Shown: positions 54,864 to 63,266 of the stretch, one piece after another
Numbering within the stretch: position 1 is the stretch's first letter
Layout of the letters: the number at the start of each line of letters is the position of its first letter
IMG/VR virus record: IMGVR_UViG_3300042539_000280
Coordinates: 62,001 to 126,000 of that record
Source: a virus
Reading direction: 5' to 3' (one strand)
DNA: 64,000 nucleotides
Made by a program: the position numbers and the translations under genes
Notes under the pieces: generated by a model
What the model saw: the letters and a program-made list of their open reading frames with translations, nothing else
Told to the model about the DNA's origin: nothing
The model's database searches: none

Positions 54864-56746
54864 CCGCCGGCCGTGCAGGCAAGAGTTTGGACACCTTCAA
54901 CATTGTCATCCATTTCAACCAATGTATCCCAATCAAGTGATTTAGGAATTGAAGGTAGCATTGCTTCATACAAGTCTTGTGTGATTTCTTCATAAGGTGC
55001 TTGACGATACGAACCACCGTCATGTGGAAGGAATGATACACCAGACATTTCATCAAAGTGATCATATACCCATGCACCAACTTTCATCCATTCATCTTCT
55101 TTGACGTTGATTGTAACGGATGGCTTATGCTCACACCATGCTTCCTGATAGATAGCCCATAGTTCAAGATGCTTGATTGCGTCGATATCGTCTCTTACAA
55201 CTGCACCCTTTGGTGCTTTCATTGGGAAAGAGAACACCGTTGTGGAGTCAGGCTTCATAACGTCTGGCTCCCATGGCACACCCTTGTCCTTCATGAATTG
55301 GGTGAGAGGATCTTTATTATCAGCACGGACACGGCGGATATAATAATTGGCATGGCGAGGATGAATGCCAGAAGCGGAGTCACAGAGTTGTGAGACTGTT
55401 CCTGATGGTTTGACACAGGTGATGGCTGCTGCTGGGTTGATGCCGAGTGTGTTGGCGAGGTTAGCATTGGTGTTGATCGCATGATCACGGAGTTCATTTA
55501 GTCTCTCCTTTATATTCTTATCATCTGGATTGTTGAATAGTTTGGAGTCATAGATGCCTGTGAGAGAAACACCAAGTAGTCTTTCTTCTTCGGCGTTCTT
55601 AACCCAAATCTTTCTTAGATACGGGAAATCAGTGAGAGTAGACTGGAAAGTACCGAGAATAGTAGCAACCTCAATCTTTTCCTTAATCTGTTCAATGGTG
55701 TCTGTGGCTCTGATAACCACTTCGGTAAGGTTACAAAATCCGTATGGTCTAAGGATAATTTCACTACACGGATTGGTGCCGAATAACTGATCAGCATTTC
55801 TTCTTCCGTTTCTTTTGGCGATTTTCTGACATGCTTCACGACTGAATAAACCTCTCTCTCCTGATTTCGACTCATATAGTGATACCCATTCGGACATGAA
55901 TGAACCAATTTCTGGTTTCTCGTTATATACGGCCGAGTTGTTTGATAATGCTCTCTGAGGGTTGGCCTCCCACCATGCACCTGCCTTGGCGTGGCGCATA
56001 CGGTCATCTGATAGATTAGATAGACTGATCATAGCAGAACGGCGAACACCACCGACCACCACAACCTCACCGATCTTACACATAATGTCATGACATTCAA
56101 GTGAGGTAAGACGGCGACCATGTGCGTTACGAAACATCTTTACAACAAACTTAAACAGTTCCGAAAGTGGGCCTGGTCCAGATGAACGGCCACCAAATGT
56201 CTTTAGAGGAGCACCTGCTGGTCGAACCTTGGTCAGGTCCCACTTTGGAACTTCGCCCGTATAGAGAAGTGCAATAAGCATACGGAGAGCCTTTGCCCAT
56301 CCTTCCTTACTGTCTCTAACGACGATTACGGTTTCAGAGTCAAATAGTTTCTCTGGAATTTCTGGTAGTTGATTGATAAACTGGCGTTCAACGGAGAATC
56401 CTACACCTGTGCCACATAAGAGGATAAACATGGCTTCATCAAAGGCCTTGGGATCATCAATAGGTAGAAACGAACAGTTATAACCACAAGTGTGGTCACG
56501 CATAAGTGCCTTGCCAGATGTCATCAGGGCTCGCATAGAAGGCATGACCTTCATGTCATGAATGTGATCGAATATGCGTTTACGAAGGTCTGGTGTTATA
56601 TCGTAACTATGATTTGTATGTAAGTGCATATACATAAAGTCAAGGTAACGATTGATTGTTTCTTCCCAGTTCTCACGGCGATTTTGTTCTGGTAGATAGC
56701 GTGAGTATCTGCTCTTGTAAATAAACTCTTGATATAAACTGTCCAT
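54851..56746 (-). CDS. nrdJ: Class II (adenosylcobalamin-dependent) ribonucleotide reductase NrdJ
   Basis: 631 residues. NPCSEI carries the radical Cys327 with Cys338 (GFCNL) 11 residues later, as Cys408/Cys419 in the Lactobacillus enzyme. HTCGYNCSF gives the other redox cysteine (Cys91), and the C-terminus ACTAGGCEI gives the Cys624/Cys629 relay. LLCGTGVGFSVE and AGAPLKTFGGRSSGPGPL are family motifs. It makes dNTPs without a separate radical-bearing subunit but needs host or imported B12. Likely partners: glutaredoxin at 51630 and ThyX. Confidence 0.93.
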   Translation of the reverse strand: MDSLYQEFIYKSRYSRYLPEQNRRENWEETINRYLDFMYMHLHTNHSYDITPDLRKRIFDHIHDMKVMPSMRALMTSGKALMRDHTCGYNCSFLPIDDPKAFDEAMFILLCGTGVGFSVERQFINQLPEIPEKLFDSETVIVVRDSKEGWAKALRMLIALLYTGEVPKWDLTKVRPAGAPLKTFGGRSSGPGPLSELFKFVVKMFRNAHGRRLTSLECHDIMCKIGEVVVVGGVRRSAMISLSNLSDDRMRHAKAGAWWEANPQRALSNNSAVYNEKPEIGSFMSEWVSLYESKSGERGLFSREACQKIAKRNGRRNADQLFGTNPCSEIILRPYGFCNLTEVVIRATDTIEQIKEKIEVATILGTFQSTLTDFPYLRKIWVKNAEEERLLGVSLTGIYDSKLFNNPDDKNIKERLNELRDHAINTNANLANTLGINPAAAITCVKPSGTVSQLCDSASGIHPRHANYYIRRVRADNKDPLTQFMKDKGVPWEPDVMKPDSTTVFSFPMKAPKGAVVRDDIDAIKHLELWAIYQEAWCEHKPSVTINVKEDEWMKVGAWVYDHFDEMSGVSFLPHDGGSYRQAPYEEITQDLYEAMLPSIPKSLDWDTLVEMDDNVEGVQTLACTAGGCEI

Positions 56747-56759
56747 TCTTACTTCCTCT

Positions 56760-56924
56760 TTAAAAATCTTCTATGATTTCAAACTCAACGTCTTTGTATT
56801 TGTTCTTAAAGTATTCTGTATATCTAACGACGGCCACCCTTGATAGTTTGTTTCGTCTGATTTGTTTGTTTTCACCTTGTTCATCAACATATTTGATAAG
56901 CATATGGTAGGTGTTTATTTTCAT
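56760..56924 (-). CDS. Hypothetical basic protein (54 aa)
   Basis: Start at 56924 forms ATGA with the thyX stop. MKINTYHMLIKYVDEQGENKQIRRNKLSRVAVVRYTEYFKNKYKDVEFEIIEDF: two strands, a basic helix (RRNKLSRVAVVRYTEYFKNKYK) and a C-terminal acidic strand. No known family. Confidence 0.5.
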   Translation of the reverse strand: MKINTYHMLIKYVDEQGENKQIRRNKLSRVAVVRYTEYFKNKYKDVEFEIIEDF

Positions 56925-57679
56925 GACCAGAACTTCCAATGCCATGACTTATGAAAAGCCTTATCAATCGCTTCTTGAGCATCAAATTCAGGTTCTGGGA
57001 ACCAATACTCACGCAATGACGGGAAGTGTTTTAGTATCTCTTCCTGTGCAGCAAGAGCAACCTGACGGTGTTCTTTCTGTGTGCCTTCTTCGGATCTAAC
57101 GTCAATGTAATGAATCCAAGAACGAAGCGTCCCTGACATATATAGACGGGTTGTGGTTAGACCTTCTGGAAGAATTGCTCTGGCTTGTTCTTTGGCAATG
57201 CCCCATTTGATAGCATCCTCATAAAAGATTTTAGCAACCTTTGTAACACTATCTTGATTGTTTTTCCATCGCCATTCCAAATCTTCATCATCAGTCTCAA
57301 TACTATTCTGACGGTTCTTAGCATCCTGTAGTCTTGCCTCTCTCGTTACAAACTGCATGTCCTTAGTTGGGTCAGCATAACGCTGGCTAAACTCCTGAAA
57401 AGAGAATGAACGATGGCGAATGATCTGGTGAGAGATATCACGAGTTGTATTGATTTCCATTGTGATAGAAACCATCTCAAAAGGGCTCCAGTGGCGATGT
57501 TCAATCAGATACTTGAGGAGTTTAGGTGCGGTTAGATTGTTATTCTGATTGCCTGGATTCGATACTCTGGCGGTATATGCGATAAATTCTTCTGGAGTCT
57601 TATAGATAATGTTTTCTGCCATATCTATATGATCCATAATAAGCGGCTGTGTTACTGCAATAATCTTAGCATCGTTCAT
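56921..57679 (-). CDS. thyX: Flavin-dependent thymidylate synthase ThyX
   Basis: The ThyX motif RHRSFSFQEFSQR (residues 88-100) and HWSPFEMVSITMEI are diagnostic. C-terminal EQARAILPEGLTTTRLYMSGTLRSWIHYIDVR fits. It converts dUMP to dTMP using methylene-tetrahydrofolate, FAD and NADPH. 252 residues. Works with NrdJ for dNTP supply. Overlaps neighbours by ATGA. Confidence 0.95.
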   Translation of the reverse strand: MNDAKIIAVTQPLIMDHIDMAENIIYKTPEEFIAYTARVSNPGNQNNNLTAPKLLKYLIEHRHWSPFEMVSITMEINTTRDISHQIIRHRSFSFQEFSQRYADPTKDMQFVTREARLQDAKNRQNSIETDDEDLEWRWKNNQDSVTKVAKIFYEDAIKWGIAKEQARAILPEGLTTTRLYMSGTLRSWIHYIDVRSEEGTQKEHRQVALAAQEEILKHFPSLREYWFPEPEFDAQEAIDKAFHKSWHWKFWS

Positions 57680-57882
57680 TGTGCTTCCTCAATCATTTTG
57701 ATAACTTCTTTTACACTTTCTTCCACATGCCATGTATTACCTGCACCAAAAATTATTGTTCTTAGTGAACCACCATCCGTTGGTCTCTCATAAACAGAAA
57801 CGATATGATCTCTATTGATATAAATTGGCATGTCTAAAGTTTCATGTGAGGATATATTAGTAAATCTCAACATCTTTGTCAT
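57676..57882 (-). CDS. Hypothetical protein (68 aa)
   Basis: MTKMLRFTNISSHETLDMPIYINRDHIVSVYERPTDGGSLRTIIFGAGNTWHVEESVKEVIKMIEEAQ. Compact alpha/beta with INRDHIVSVYE and GNTWHVEESVKEVIKMI, a pattern seen in small bacterial FlbD/FlaD-type and other beta-alpha proteins. Function unknown. ATGA overlap with primase. Confidence 0.6.
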   Translation of the reverse strand: MTKMLRFTNISSHETLDMPIYINRDHIVSVYERPTDGGSLRTIIFGAGNTWHVEESVKEVIKMIEEAQ

Positions 57883-58907
57883 AATTTACTCCACTGGTTC
57901 ATTCTCATAGTCGCTAATAATCCTTTGTATGTATTATTATCTATAATGTGTTGGATGGCAGCAGGTGAGGTACCCGCCAGGACCATTTCGTTGATATCTT
58001 TTTCTTTTATGGTATCAGGCCAAATGCAGACCTTGTATCCCATTTCGATTGTTTTCCGCATATTAGAAACAATCTGTTTGTTCCTAGGTTCATTATCATA
58101 TACAAAAACGTAGTTCTTGTCAAGACCTAAGATGCGAGGAGCACCGTATAATGCTGCATCCATAGTAGCCACGCAATTAGTAAGGAAAAGAGAATCGATG
58201 GGTCCCTCAACCACATACACAGTTTGCAATGCATCCAATCTATCCCAGCCAAAAATCTTAGGGTTAGTTTCATCGCCTTTGATTGTGATATATTTGATCT
58301 TCGCATGTCTGTCAAGTGATCGCCCCTGGATGCCTAGAAGGTTACCGTCCTTGTCTTTGAACGGTATGATTATGCGTGGTTCCTTATATAGTGTTTTCTC
58401 ATAGTGTGGGTAAAGGTTCTTGACAAACTCCGCAAAGTCTGCCGCAAACCACATATCTATAAGAGATACCTTACGATCCTCAAGATACTTTCTTGCATAG
58501 AACTCTGGTGGTAACGCCTTGATACGACCCGCACCAGCAGCAAACAAAGCATCAGAACTTGGTACATGAAATAAAGGTTTGAATACCGGTTTGGTTACAA
58601 AGTCCTGAACGTTTACACTATTTCTGGTATTGGATTGCACAAAGGCCTCCAATACATAGTCACGGTATAGCATTGGATCTTCATCTTTTAGGAACTTTTG
58701 GAACGTGGTAGACGAATGACAGTTGTGGCACATAAAGAAGAAGTTTTCTTTCTTCTTATAGATATAACCACGGGCCTTTGTCTTATCCTTGGAGGAATCT
58801 CCACAAACAGGACATCTAAAGTTCCATAAAAACTCTCCCCGCTGCTTGAACTGTTTTAGTCTAGGAGCGAGGAGAGAGATATACTTCTTATCGATATAAA
58901 CGGACAT
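57879..58907 (-). CDS. 61: DNA primase gp61-like
   Basis: 342 residues, the length of T4 gp61 (342). N-terminal zinc ribbon RCPVCGDS ... MCHNCHS (Cys32/35/60/63). TOPRIM core VVEGPIDSLF (Glu), VFVYDNEPRNKQIV. It synthesises RNA primers on the lagging strand with the gp41-type helicase loaded by gp59. It has its own promoter at 58934-58962. Confidence 0.9.
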   Translation of the reverse strand: MSVYIDKKYISLLAPRLKQFKQRGEFLWNFRCPVCGDSSKDKTKARGYIYKKKENFFFMCHNCHSSTTFQKFLKDEDPMLYRDYVLEAFVQSNTRNSVNVQDFVTKPVFKPLFHVPSSDALFAAGAGRIKALPPEFYARKYLEDRKVSLIDMWFAADFAEFVKNLYPHYEKTLYKEPRIIIPFKDKDGNLLGIQGRSLDRHAKIKYITIKGDETNPKIFGWDRLDALQTVYVVEGPIDSLFLTNCVATMDAALYGAPRILGLDKNYVFVYDNEPRNKQIVSNMRKTIEMGYKVCIWPDTIKEKDINEMVLAGTSPAAIQHIIDNNTYKGLLATMRMNQWSKL

Positions 58908-58933
58908 ATTCCACCTGACACATAATAAACAAC

Positions 58934-58962
58934 ACTATATCATTCACCTGACACTATGTCAA
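58934..58962 (-). promoter_or_regulatory. Promoter of primase-nrdJ unit
   Basis: TTGACA (58957-58962), 17 nt, TATAGT (58934-58939) with TGA before it (extended -10), about 27 nt before the gp61 start. It starts 3 nt after the stop of the holin-like gene. Confidence 0.8.
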
Positions 58963-58965
58963 GTG

Positions 58966-59301
58966 TTATTTGTTCTTGAGTAGTGGTTTCATCTGTTGGA
59001 TAACTTCCTTGAGACTGTCAATTTCTTTTCTTAGATCCTGACGGTCGGTATCAACCACAGGAATACGAGTCTCAAGTTTGTTCTTGATGGTATCCATAGT
59101 TTCTTCTATATGGTCTACCTTCTGTTCAAGGTAAATGACCCTCTGCTGGATTTCCATATCCTTTACTTTGAACTCACCAATGGTCATGAAGTAAGCAGCC
59201 ACCAGACCGCCTACCGCCAGAATAGCAGTAATGACAGGTGGTAGTCTCGTTACGGCTTCACCAACTCCATGTTCAAAGTCGTTGGTGTTATTATCGGACA
59301 T
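58966..59301 (-). CDS. Membrane-anchored coiled-coil lysis protein (holin/spanin-like, 111 aa)
   Basis: Start at 59301 preferred; 59313 has its ribosome-binding site too close. A polar N-terminus (NNTNDFEHGVGEAVTRLPP) is followed by one transmembrane helix (VITAILAVGGLVAAYFMTIG) and a 70-residue coiled coil (QQRVIYLEQKVDHIEETMDTIKNKL). It lies directly downstream of the endolysin gene, so a holin, antiholin or inner-spanin function is plausible; its one membrane helix favours the last two or a pinholin-like role. Confidence 0.6.
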   Translation of the reverse strand: MSDNNTNDFEHGVGEAVTRLPPVITAILAVGGLVAAYFMTIGEFKVKDMEIQQRVIYLEQKVDHIEETMDTIKNKLETRIPVVDTDRQDLRKEIDSLKEVIQQMKPLLKNK

Positions 59302-59327
59302 TGATAGTTCCATTCCTTTCTACCCCT

Positions 59328-59927
59328 TTAAGCAAAGTCTTTGGGGATAAACTGTGGACCTACTTGATCGAGGTCTACAGAAGCAACGCTGACCGCTTTG
59401 ATTGCTCTCTTTGCGTTCTCCAGCATTGCTATTCTCGAATTGAGACCATTGTAACCACCATTGATACGCTTGGTGATACCCCTAATATTATCCTTGTCGG
59501 CAAGCGCATTTAGTCCATTGTCTGTCCAATATTGCACGGCAATCTTTACACCAACCTCTGGGGTCTCTGCCAGTTCTGGTTTCTTTACTAGATCGATACC
59601 TAGTTTCTTGCCATACTTTTCATAGTTGTAACGGCCTGTAATCTGAATAGGACCACGGCCTCTAAATCTTTTACCATCACCTGCTTTTACATTACCAAGG
59701 TCACGGCGTCCTTCATATGCTGCACCAGAAGCATATTCTCGCATTGTTCTGAAATGATCGCTTTCGTGTGCTAATTGTGCGAGAAAGTGAGCAATTCTTA
59801 GTTTCGTTGTAATACCTGCCTTTTCCATTTCTTTAGGCAAGAACTTTGCTAGGCCTTCTGTAACCTCTTTGTTGACTGGAGCACCAGCAACTTTTCTTAG
59901 CAATTCTGGTGTTATGATTATGCTCAT
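59328..59927 (-). CDS. Endolysin, glycoside hydrolase family 19 type
   Basis: 199 residues. AHFLAQLAHESDHFRTMREYASGAAYEGRRDLGN contains the catalytic Glu of the chitinase-like lysozyme fold; GDGKRFRGRGPIQITGRYNYEKYG and PEVGVKIAVQYWTDNGLNALAD complete GH19. No signal peptide, so release needs a holin. It cleaves peptidoglycan glycan strands for host lysis. Confidence 0.9.
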   Translation of the reverse strand: MSIIITPELLRKVAGAPVNKEVTEGLAKFLPKEMEKAGITTKLRIAHFLAQLAHESDHFRTMREYASGAAYEGRRDLGNVKAGDGKRFRGRGPIQITGRYNYEKYGKKLGIDLVKKPELAETPEVGVKIAVQYWTDNGLNALADKDNIRGITKRINGGYNGLNSRIAMLENAKRAIKAVSVASVDLDQVGPQFIPKDFA

Positions 59928-59929
59928 TA

Positions 59930-60337
59930 TTATCTCCTTTTGCCATATCTGGCATATGTCATTTCGCCTGTGTTCTTATTCTTTAGTATGATTGGGCGAC
60001 CTGGATTCTTGTTAGCATATTCTCTAATCTCTGCTAGACAATCATCCTCTTCCAGATACTTGCGCCATGTCTTGTGCTTACGCTTTTCCATCTTGGCAGT
60101 ATGGAAAACAGATGGTGAAACCTCGAATACCATAGCACCAGCAAATGTATCTTCCGCTAGAACAGGTGCCTTACGACGGAAGTAACCCATAATAACAGAG
60201 GTCGGTGGAGTTTTTTGTCTTTTCTGTATCTTTCTTTGGGTCTTTACAGATACACCAGACTCTCCATGACTGCCAACTCCAATGCCAGCAATACCACCTC
60301 CGCCTGCACTATTTGTCGGAGCATCTTCGTCAATCAT
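59930..60337 (-). CDS. Conserved T4-like phage protein (135 aa)
   Basis: VFEVSPSVFHTAKMEKRKHKTWRKYLEEDDCLAEIREYANKNPGRPIILKNKNTGEMTYARYGKRR is a conserved module of T4-like marine phages (HWxxYLxEx...IREYA...PxIxxxxxTGxMxYxRYGK). The N-terminus is glycine-rich (GGGGIAGIGVGSHG). Function unknown; it sits beside the structural gene cluster. Confidence 0.65.
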   Translation of the reverse strand: MIDEDAPTNSAGGGGIAGIGVGSHGESGVSVKTQRKIQKRQKTPPTSVIMGYFRRKAPVLAEDTFAGAMVFEVSPSVFHTAKMEKRKHKTWRKYLEEDDCLAEIREYANKNPGRPIILKNKNTGEMTYARYGKRR

Positions 60338-60729
60338 TGTAGGTTCCTTAGTCTATTGGCGATATCCAAATCAACCAGTATTTCTTCTTGTCTTATACTG
60401 TATTTATCAAACGAGACAGTCAATCTCTTAGGCATATAGTTCAAAAATATAAGAATTGTTTTGAGGAGGGGATAATCTTCTGGATCAACTTTGAAAAATA
60501 ACATATTCACGGTTGCTTCTACACCAAAGACATTGGAGAGGATGATGACATGATTGAGCACCAACCTCTCCTTGAAGTCTCCAGTTTGTCTATACTTACG
60601 CAATAACCTTTTCACATACTTTATACGCTTCAAGTCTTCCTCAAACTCTGACTGTATAATGTGCGGTTTGTCATAGGCCTTGGCGGCGTATATCAAAAAG
60701 TTATCATCATTTAGATCACTAAACATCAC
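60334..60729 (-). CDS. Conserved T4-like phage protein (131 aa)
   Basis: DDNFLIYAAKAYDKPHIIQSEFEEDLKRIKYVKRLLRKYRQTGDFKERLVLNHVIILSNVFGVEATVNMLFFKV is a well-conserved pattern in T4-like marine phages, helical, between internal and hypothetical genes. The C-terminus RLTVSFDKYSIRQEEILVDLDIANRLRNL. Probably regulates or supports head assembly; no direct evidence. Confidence 0.65.
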   Translation of the reverse strand: MMFSDLNDDNFLIYAAKAYDKPHIIQSEFEEDLKRIKYVKRLLRKYRQTGDFKERLVLNHVIILSNVFGVEATVNMLFFKVDPEDYPLLKTILIFLNYMPKRLTVSFDKYSIRQEEILVDLDIANRLRNLQ

Positions 60730-60736
60730 ACAAGTA

Positions 60737-62452
60737 TTAGACTTTCACATACTTTGAGGGATCAAACTTATCTTTGGAAATACGACGAACTTTACGTTCT
60801 GGATCGTTTTTACCTGTTACTTGAATGGTCTTAGAAGGACCTTCAACACCAAGACCGGCCTTCACCTGGGTAGAAACCTTACGTTTCATGATACGAAAAG
60901 CAGATGCCTTCTTGACAGAACCCATGGCTTCGTCCATTTGTTCTTTCTTCTTGGCCTTCCATGCGGTTGCAAAAGCAATAGACTTTTCCTTGGCGGTTAG
61001 ACCGTCCTTGGAATAACCCTTCTTGATGTGTTTGACCATACGTTCAAACTTGGCACCTGGAGGTGCTTTTTCTTCTAGTCTATTCATAGCCATTTGTATA
61101 CCAGCGGCTCTTTTGTTAGCAGTCTTTCTTTCTTTTGGAGAAAGATCAGAAAGATATGGATCCTTTGCCTTACCAACTAATGTATCTAGTTGCTTACCAG
61201 CCTTCTTTTCATATCTTGCTACAGTTGATCGCTTTAGTTCATCAATCTGTTCATCTTCCATAAGACCCTTTGTATGAAAGTGTCTTTTCATAGCACGACG
61301 GATTTCACCTTTATGAACATCTCCACCCATATGCTTGGAGATAGCAGCGTCACGTTCACGAGTTGACTGACCGCCTACCTGTCCTGGCGCAGTCTTAAAT
61401 GCTTTGATAATATCATCATAGCGTTTTTCTTTACTCTGCTTGATTTCATCAATCTGTTCTTTCTTTTCAAAAGATCCATGCTTTGAATACTCATTGCTGT
61501 CCTTGCCATAACCATGACGACGAGCCATAGACTTTAGTTGTTCCTCTGATTTACCAGCGAACTTCTTAGCCTTTTCTTCTGGTGTCATGTTGGCAATACG
61601 CTGCTTATGCTTGATAACAGAAGCAGGCATACGACCTTCTTCAACAGTTTCTTCCATATAAGGATGCTTAGGAGCAGAGGCACCAACCTTTGCTTTACCT
61701 GTCATCTTCTTATGTGCTAGAGAGATACCCTTTTCACGGGTCTTTTCTCTACGGCCGGCGGCCTTGGCATCGTCAGAAGTGGCCGCAGGATATTGACCTG
61801 GGTTCTTCTTGAAATGCTTGATATCACCTAGTTCCTGTTCAGCACCTTTACGATAACGAACAAGTTTACCTAATGATACCTCGTTTAGACCCTTTTCGGA
61901 ATCCGCTACTGCTTCTTTGTTACCCTTCTTCTTTTCATCAGAGGTAACATCGTGCATTGGTTCCTTTTCAGCACTACGTTGGCTCATGGTTGCCTTGTCA
62001 TCGGCACATTCTTTCATGGTGATTTCGGCCATGTCTAGCATCTTGTCTAGTTCGGCCTTATCAACAACCTTAGCCATGCATGAGAACATACCAAGCATAC
62101 CTCTATAATCAAAGAATAGGTAATACTTTTCTGGTACTTCACGAATGAACTCACCGGAGTCATTCATGCCCATCTTCTCACCAAACTGTACCATTTCATA
62201 TACCTCAATACCCTTATGACCTTCAAGGAAGGTTTTCTTGGGTAGAATGATACTGAAATATGCCAACGCCTTTGACACCTTACGGAGAGTAATGTAAGGG
62301 GTCACATGAGAGCGTGAACAAATGCCGGAGAGAATGGCATTGATCTGATCACGAACTGCCTCGTTACGAAGATCAAAATTGCCATCCTGAACCATTGCGG
62401 TTGGAAGAACTTCCTCACTTATAAATTTTTGGAATGATTTCATGTTCATCAC
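60737..62452 (-). CDS. Large lysine-rich structural/internal protein (571 aa)
   Basis: A folded N-terminal domain of about 150 residues (SFQKFISEEVLP..., KYYLFFDYRGMLGMFSCMAKVVDKAELDKML) is followed by a long K/E/R/A-rich region with three related units beginning EQIDEIKQS, EQIDELKRS and EQMDEAMGS. Two carry arginine/lysine tracts. Such proteins occur in T4-like marine phages near head genes; a DNA-associated internal head protein or scaffold is plausible but unproven. Extremely charged sequence with no enzymatic motif. Confidence 0.6.
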   Translation of the reverse strand: MMNMKSFQKFISEEVLPTAMVQDGNFDLRNEAVRDQINAILSGICSRSHVTPYITLRKVSKALAYFSIILPKKTFLEGHKGIEVYEMVQFGEKMGMNDSGEFIREVPEKYYLFFDYRGMLGMFSCMAKVVDKAELDKMLDMAEITMKECADDKATMSQRSAEKEPMHDVTSDEKKKGNKEAVADSEKGLNEVSLGKLVRYRKGAEQELGDIKHFKKNPGQYPAATSDDAKAAGRREKTREKGISLAHKKMTGKAKVGASAPKHPYMEETVEEGRMPASVIKHKQRIANMTPEEKAKKFAGKSEEQLKSMARRHGYGKDSNEYSKHGSFEKKEQIDEIKQSKEKRYDDIIKAFKTAPGQVGGQSTRERDAAISKHMGGDVHKGEIRRAMKRHFHTKGLMEDEQIDELKRSTVARYEKKAGKQLDTLVGKAKDPYLSDLSPKERKTANKRAAGIQMAMNRLEEKAPPGAKFERMVKHIKKGYSKDGLTAKEKSIAFATAWKAKKKEQMDEAMGSVKKASAFRIMKRKVSTQVKAGLGVEGPSKTIQVTGKNDPERKVRRISKDKFDPSKYVKV

Positions 62453-62458
62453 TCCTTA

Positions 62459-63079
62459 TTATACAACGTAAAGAATTGTTGCTGAACCGGATGTTACGCT
62501 GTTTGCACCAGTTGCGGTTACTAGGGCACGGAATACGTTGCCGTTTGCGGTCTGGTTGTTTGCAGTAAATGTTGGTGATGTATTGTTGAAATACTGACCA
62601 CCTGTGTTTGCAACATTGGCCCATGAAGAACCATTGTATTTCTGCCAGTAATACTTGATAGAAGCACCTGATGGTGTTGATGTAGCAGCAACGGTGAAGG
62701 TTAGGTTACCAATTGTCGATTTTGTATTACTTGTTGGCTGTGTGGTAACTGTTAGACGATAATCTGGGAACTGTGTATCGTCTGTACCGTCAGTGGCGAT
62801 TGAACCTGTAGCAACAAGAACTTCGTAGGTAATACGACCAGCACGGAGACCGGTGCCTTCCTTACGAAGAACCCAACCAGAGTGTGGAATGTCTTTGTTG
62901 ACCTGTGCTTCATTTGTATCAACGGCGAACTGGCCAACGATTTCATTTGTGATGAAAGCATTAGCAGTTACGTTCTTATAAAGAGCAGACTGGTTAGCAG
63001 AGGTTGATGCTCTGTTATACTGGATTACGGCTGCAATGTCTGAATTGGCAGCATTGTCTTTATTACCCCATAGTGGCAT
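62459..63079 (-). CDS. Virion structural protein with Ig-like C-terminal domain (206 aa)
   Basis: MPLWGNKDNAANSDIAAVIQYN..., FAVDTNEAQVNKDIPHSGWVLRKEGTGLRAGRITYEVLVATGSI is conserved in T4-like marine phage structural proteins. Residues about 110-206 (VTTQPTSNTKSTIGNLTFTVAATSTPSGASIKYYWQKYNGSSW...) are an Ig/fibronectin-like bacterial-style domain that commonly decorates capsids or tails. Decoration or adhesion is inferred. Confidence 0.75.
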   Translation of the reverse strand: MPLWGNKDNAANSDIAAVIQYNRASTSANQSALYKNVTANAFITNEIVGQFAVDTNEAQVNKDIPHSGWVLRKEGTGLRAGRITYEVLVATGSIATDGTDDTQFPDYRLTVTTQPTSNTKSTIGNLTFTVAATSTPSGASIKYYWQKYNGSSWANVANTGGQYFNNTSPTFTANNQTANGNVFRALVTATGANSVTSGSATILYVV

Positions 63080-63092
63080 TGTTCTTTTCCTT

Positions 63093-63266
63093 TTAGTTGT
63101 AAGTTTGACCTACTACGCCTGGGACCTCGGGATTCTGAACTACAGGATCCGCAGGTTGACCAGTCTGGGTCTTTCCTGGGTTTATTAGTTTTTTATCGGC
63201 GGCCTTTTGCAAGGCCACCTTTGTATCTTCCTTGGCAATCTTCTTGCTGTCGGGTTTCTTTTTCAT
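63093..63266 (-). CDS. Small lysine-rich protein (57 aa)
   Basis: MKKKPDSKKIAKEDTKVALQKAADKKLINPGKTQTGQPADPVVQNPEVPGVVGQTYN. Basic N-terminus, proline-rich C-terminus. TAATG overlap with the next gene. Function unknown. Confidence 0.5.
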   Translation of the reverse strand: MKKKPDSKKIAKEDTKVALQKAADKKLINPGKTQTGQPADPVVQNPEVPGVVGQTYN

